A stretch of 64,000 nucleotides of DNA from the NCBI GenBank assembly GCA_004794785.1, contig SJOL01006424.1:1-64000 (forward strand), read 5' to 3'. Position numbers and translations under genes: made by a program. The stretch is from Opisthorchis felineus. Lineage: Eukaryota > Platyhelminthes > Trematoda > Opisthorchiida > Opisthorchiidae. Each line of letters starts with the position of its first letter. The first letter of the stretch is position 1. Shown here piece after piece: positions 62,961-64,000 of the stretch. The notes below the pieces were generated by a model. The model worked only from the letters and a program-made list of their open reading frames with translations, searched no databases and was not told the DNA's origin.

Positions 62961-64000
62961 CTTTGGTTCACCAAAGCAGTTTTTAGAGTAACACGAATTA
63001 GGATTAAGAAAGCTGATCAGCCCGATTAGAGCACACTGACAGATGTGACGATTATTGGCTTTCTGCAGATATCTTTTAGTCCCATCGACTACTTAGTAAA
63101 ATGTGGAAGAAAGTTCATTTGCGCATATCTAGCCAAACGACATTGTTTGTTATTAAAAAGTTAGACAAAAATAGAAAGCTAAGGGAATAAGCTGGTCACA
63201 TCCTGTAAGTATTGTCTGCTGCTTAGTTCTAAATGTGAACAACTTCGGCGAACATAATATATCAAATCAGTCTTTGGACTGGAGAGACGGCATGATTTAT
63301 TATTCCGGTGTGACAAAAAGAGAAAAATTGGCTTCTGAAGTGATCTGTAGGTTGATTCTTTTTTCGCCTTGAAATTCGTAAGACGACAATTTCAGTGTAA
63401 ACCGCCAGGATGTAAATTTGTTCGACAAGAATAAAAGCTTGGACGTTATCGATTTTGAGACATCTAACGTCTCACTTAGGAAAAACGAGTGAAGAAGTTA
63501 ACCTTATTTATGTATCTTTAATGAAATTATTTCCATGACATTATTCTGTAACATTATTCCCCTATGTTGGATAAGTTTCGGCTAAACTAAAAATCATGGA
63601 CGACTGGCAAGCTCACCAAACAAACCGACGACTATCTGCGCTACCTGAGCTACCAATGTTCGCTTCAATAGCAGACAGTTACGTGTAGTTATATAGTATA
63701 AAAATGGTTTGAGGTGAAATTTAATTGAGTCTCCTGTCTACACAAAATTAAGTTTTAAGTGATTGTGTACGTCAACATTCGTACATGTTGGCACTCAACT
63801 GGGAAATCAGGTTGATAAAGATTCAACGATTACGCACTAAGATGAAGAAACCTGTATTGAGCTTTCTCGAGTTATCATCAACCTCACAAGCTGGATGATG
63901 AATGTGGTATCAAGAAAGCTGGCTAATGTTCAAACAAACCAAGGATATCAACTACAGTGTTTCTGGCCCACTTGCTCAGCGTACATACGATATGAATATG
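62961..64000. other. No recognised feature
   Basis: AT-rich flank. No open frame of note, RNA gene or element seen. Confidence 0.4.

Overview
This window is eukaryotic nuclear DNA from an animal, most likely a digenean trematode (fluke). Small phase-compatible exons are separated by introns of up to several kilobases. The introns hold decayed RTE-like LINEs, a Penelope-like reverse transcriptase, tRNA-derived SINE-like pieces and a dispersed repeat carrying hammerhead ribozymes. The trematode assignment is inference from this gene and repeat style; no species marker was seen.

The dominant feature is one large minus-strand gene. It starts with a signal-peptide exon at 60837-60900 and can be followed leftward to about 8.3 kb. 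I reconstructed 17 exons. In transcript order they encode a signal peptide, a 127-residue module without recognisable cysteine pairing, seven immunoglobulin-like (Ig) domains, three LDL-receptor class A (LDLa) modules, an eighth Ig and a probable ninth Ig. Almost all domain borders are phase-1 introns, and the inner introns also match in phase (0/0, 1/1, 2/2). The whole set sums to 3498 nt (1166 codons). Secreted Ig plus LDLa modules fit a perlecan-like basement-membrane proteoglycan core protein (HSPG2/UNC-52/Trol type). No laminin or LG module lies in the window, so this would be the N-terminal part.

Two lesions stand out. The first half of Ig4 (40081-40197) lies on the plus strand while its second half (39276-39443) and all other exons lie on the minus strand: a local inversion, or an assembly error. 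The Ig8 exon has an in-frame TAA as its last complete codon, one base before a good donor, so the protein either ends there or carries a nonsense change or sequence error.

Layout, left to right: 1-2640, a non-autonomous element with 377-bp terminal inverted repeats; 5.6-6.4 kb, a minus-strand LINE; 8.3-15.9 kb, Ig9, Ig8, LDLa3 and LDLa2; 17.6-19.0 kb, an internally deleted LINE; 20.29-20.76 kb, an assembly gap inside a microsatellite; 21.4-29.99 kb, LDLa1, Ig7, Ig6 and Ig5; 34.1-35.2 kb, a decayed Penelope-like element; 39.3-52.2 kb, Ig4 to Ig1 and the N-terminal module; 60.8-61.3 kb, the signal exon and possible promoter; the rest is intron or intergenic. Copies of the hammerhead repeat occur at about 10.4, 10.7, 23.1, 24.0, 27.0, 28.3, 30.4, 30.8, 48.6 and 62.9 kb; the one at 48658-48750 has a complete ribozyme core.
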